From: Stichopus chloronotus
Taxonomy: Eukaryota > Echinodermata > Holothuroidea > Aspidochirotida > Stichopodidae
Length of the DNA: 64,000 nucleotides
Reading direction: 5' to 3'
Assembly: GCA_021234535.1 (NCBI GenBank)
Contig: SFZH01000008.1
Span: forward strand, 18,019,358 to 18,083,357
Shown here: piece after piece, positions 63,257-64,000 of the stretch
Numbering within the stretch: position 1 is the first letter of the stretch
Layout of the letters: each line of letters opens with the position of its first letter
Position numbers and translations under genes: made by a program
Notes under the pieces: model-generated
What the model was told of the DNA's origin: nothing
Seen by the model: the letters and a program-made list of their open reading frames with translations, nothing else
The model's database searches: none

Positions 63257-64000
63257 CAGGTAGCACCATTTTGCATCTGGTCCACCTTATACAGTTACAT
63301 AAGCAAAATTTTTCAAAATGGAGGGGATTAGTCCCTTCCTCAGGACGGTGATCGATCATCAGTTCCATATATCACCATACAGAGCAGATAACCCCCCCCC
63401 AGCCGGTTTCCACTGGTGGAAACTGGGTCCCCTTCCCCCGCTCCCCCTTTCAGTGTTGAAATTCGGGACATCTATTTGTTGGGACAACATTACGCTAAAT
63501 GAGTGAATGCATCCTGTGCACACTGATTCTCAGTGTAGCCAACATCGAGAAGGGGAACGGGGTGTCCCAACCAAAAGATATTCCAAATTTAAACAATTTT
63601 AACATTAAATGGGGGGGGGGGGCGGTGGGTACGGTCGAGGATTGCTTGAACTCATGTGAGCTCTTTGTATAAACTGAGACGGTCTCATGAAATTCAAACA
63701 ACGAGAGATTGAACAGAGCATAATTGTTTTTGAGAGTGTGTTTGGTAAGTGAGCCCTGTTTGATTGACTGATCCGACCAGTTTTCATCTTAAATTCAAGT
63801 TATTTCCATAAAGTCAGTTAATTGTTTGTGAAATCTCTGTTATTACACTGACTCATGTTTGCACCTCGTCGAAAACACAGACGGCACAGCAGGCACGTCT
63901 CCGGTGGCACTGTGTAAAATGGAGGGAGCATGGCAACCGCATTTTGTCCACTCGTTCAATGCCTTGCATGATTGCAGATTGGCTGCTGATGTGGAGAAGA
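63257..64000. other. Non-coding end of the window
   Basis: It contains a G run at 63611-63622. No first exon for the Ly6/uPAR-like gene was recognised here. Confidence 0.4.

Noticed and set aside
63231..63275. A fourth stalk-like mini-exon (CAG|AT ... GGTAAGTGG on -).
   Set aside because: It contains an in-frame TAA, is 33 nt long, and belongs to the third unit of the tandem repeat at 62931-63256.
1..64000. tRNA, rRNA and CRISPR arrays.
   Set aside because: Scanning by eye for T-loop-like GTTCGAAT words with paired stems, and for short regularly spaced repeats, gave nothing convincing.

Overview
The window is eukaryotic nuclear DNA. It is AT-rich and intron-bearing, carries animal gene families, and has large non-coding stretches full of satellites, microsatellites, short inverted-repeat elements and dead retroelements. 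A mitoribosomal AURKAIP1/mS38 gene and a GPI-anchored Ly6/uPAR-type gene point to a metazoan. The compact style, short genes and mix of hAT and TTAA-flanked MITEs with non-LTR ends fit a marine invertebrate, possibly an echinoderm, but that placement is inference.

Layout. Positions 1-8258 are a tandem satellite with a ~965 bp monomer in a three-monomer higher-order pattern (A-B-C). It is followed by diverged monomers (8259-9957), an inverted block (9958-11085), a short re-inverted piece, a degenerate 60-65 bp minisatellite (to ~12010) and a 20 bp minisatellite (12161-12292). The first confident gene is a two-exon AURKAIP1/mS38 homologue on + (14375-16026). A long stretch without convincing genes follows, holding a 353 bp MITE (21443-21795), an ambiguous exon-like GC island (23881-24114) and an ATC/TCA microsatellite (25735-26038).

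Positions 27580-29422 on - hold a complete three-exon gene for a secreted, extremely Lys/Ala/Glu/Arg-rich protein of 246 residues. From 29.6 to 54 kb there is mostly non-coding DNA with a hAT MITE that has a perfect 8 bp target duplication (31868-32155), a second 353 bp MITE copy (41112-41464), simple repeats and dispersed repeats. Two decayed 3' ends of non-LTR retrotransposons lie at 54103-54432 and 55523-55918, the second with a TAA-type microsatellite tail.

Positions 56242-62046 on - hold at least seven exons of a GPI-anchored Ly6/uPAR-like glycoprotein. Its N-terminal stalk is built from three near-identical 36-nt mini-exons, each encoding a 12-residue Ser/Thr-rich unit ending in an N-S-T sequon, plus a related 27-nt exon. 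All junction phases agree. The first exon was not found and may lie beyond 64000. Introns of this gene carry a foldback element, a perfect 20 bp hairpin and a third MITE copy.

The three genes show no functional link to one another. The most novel points are the mini-exon stalk array, the secreted Lys-rich protein, the higher-order satellite with a CRE-like palindrome in each monomer, and a window-wide excess of TGACGTCA.
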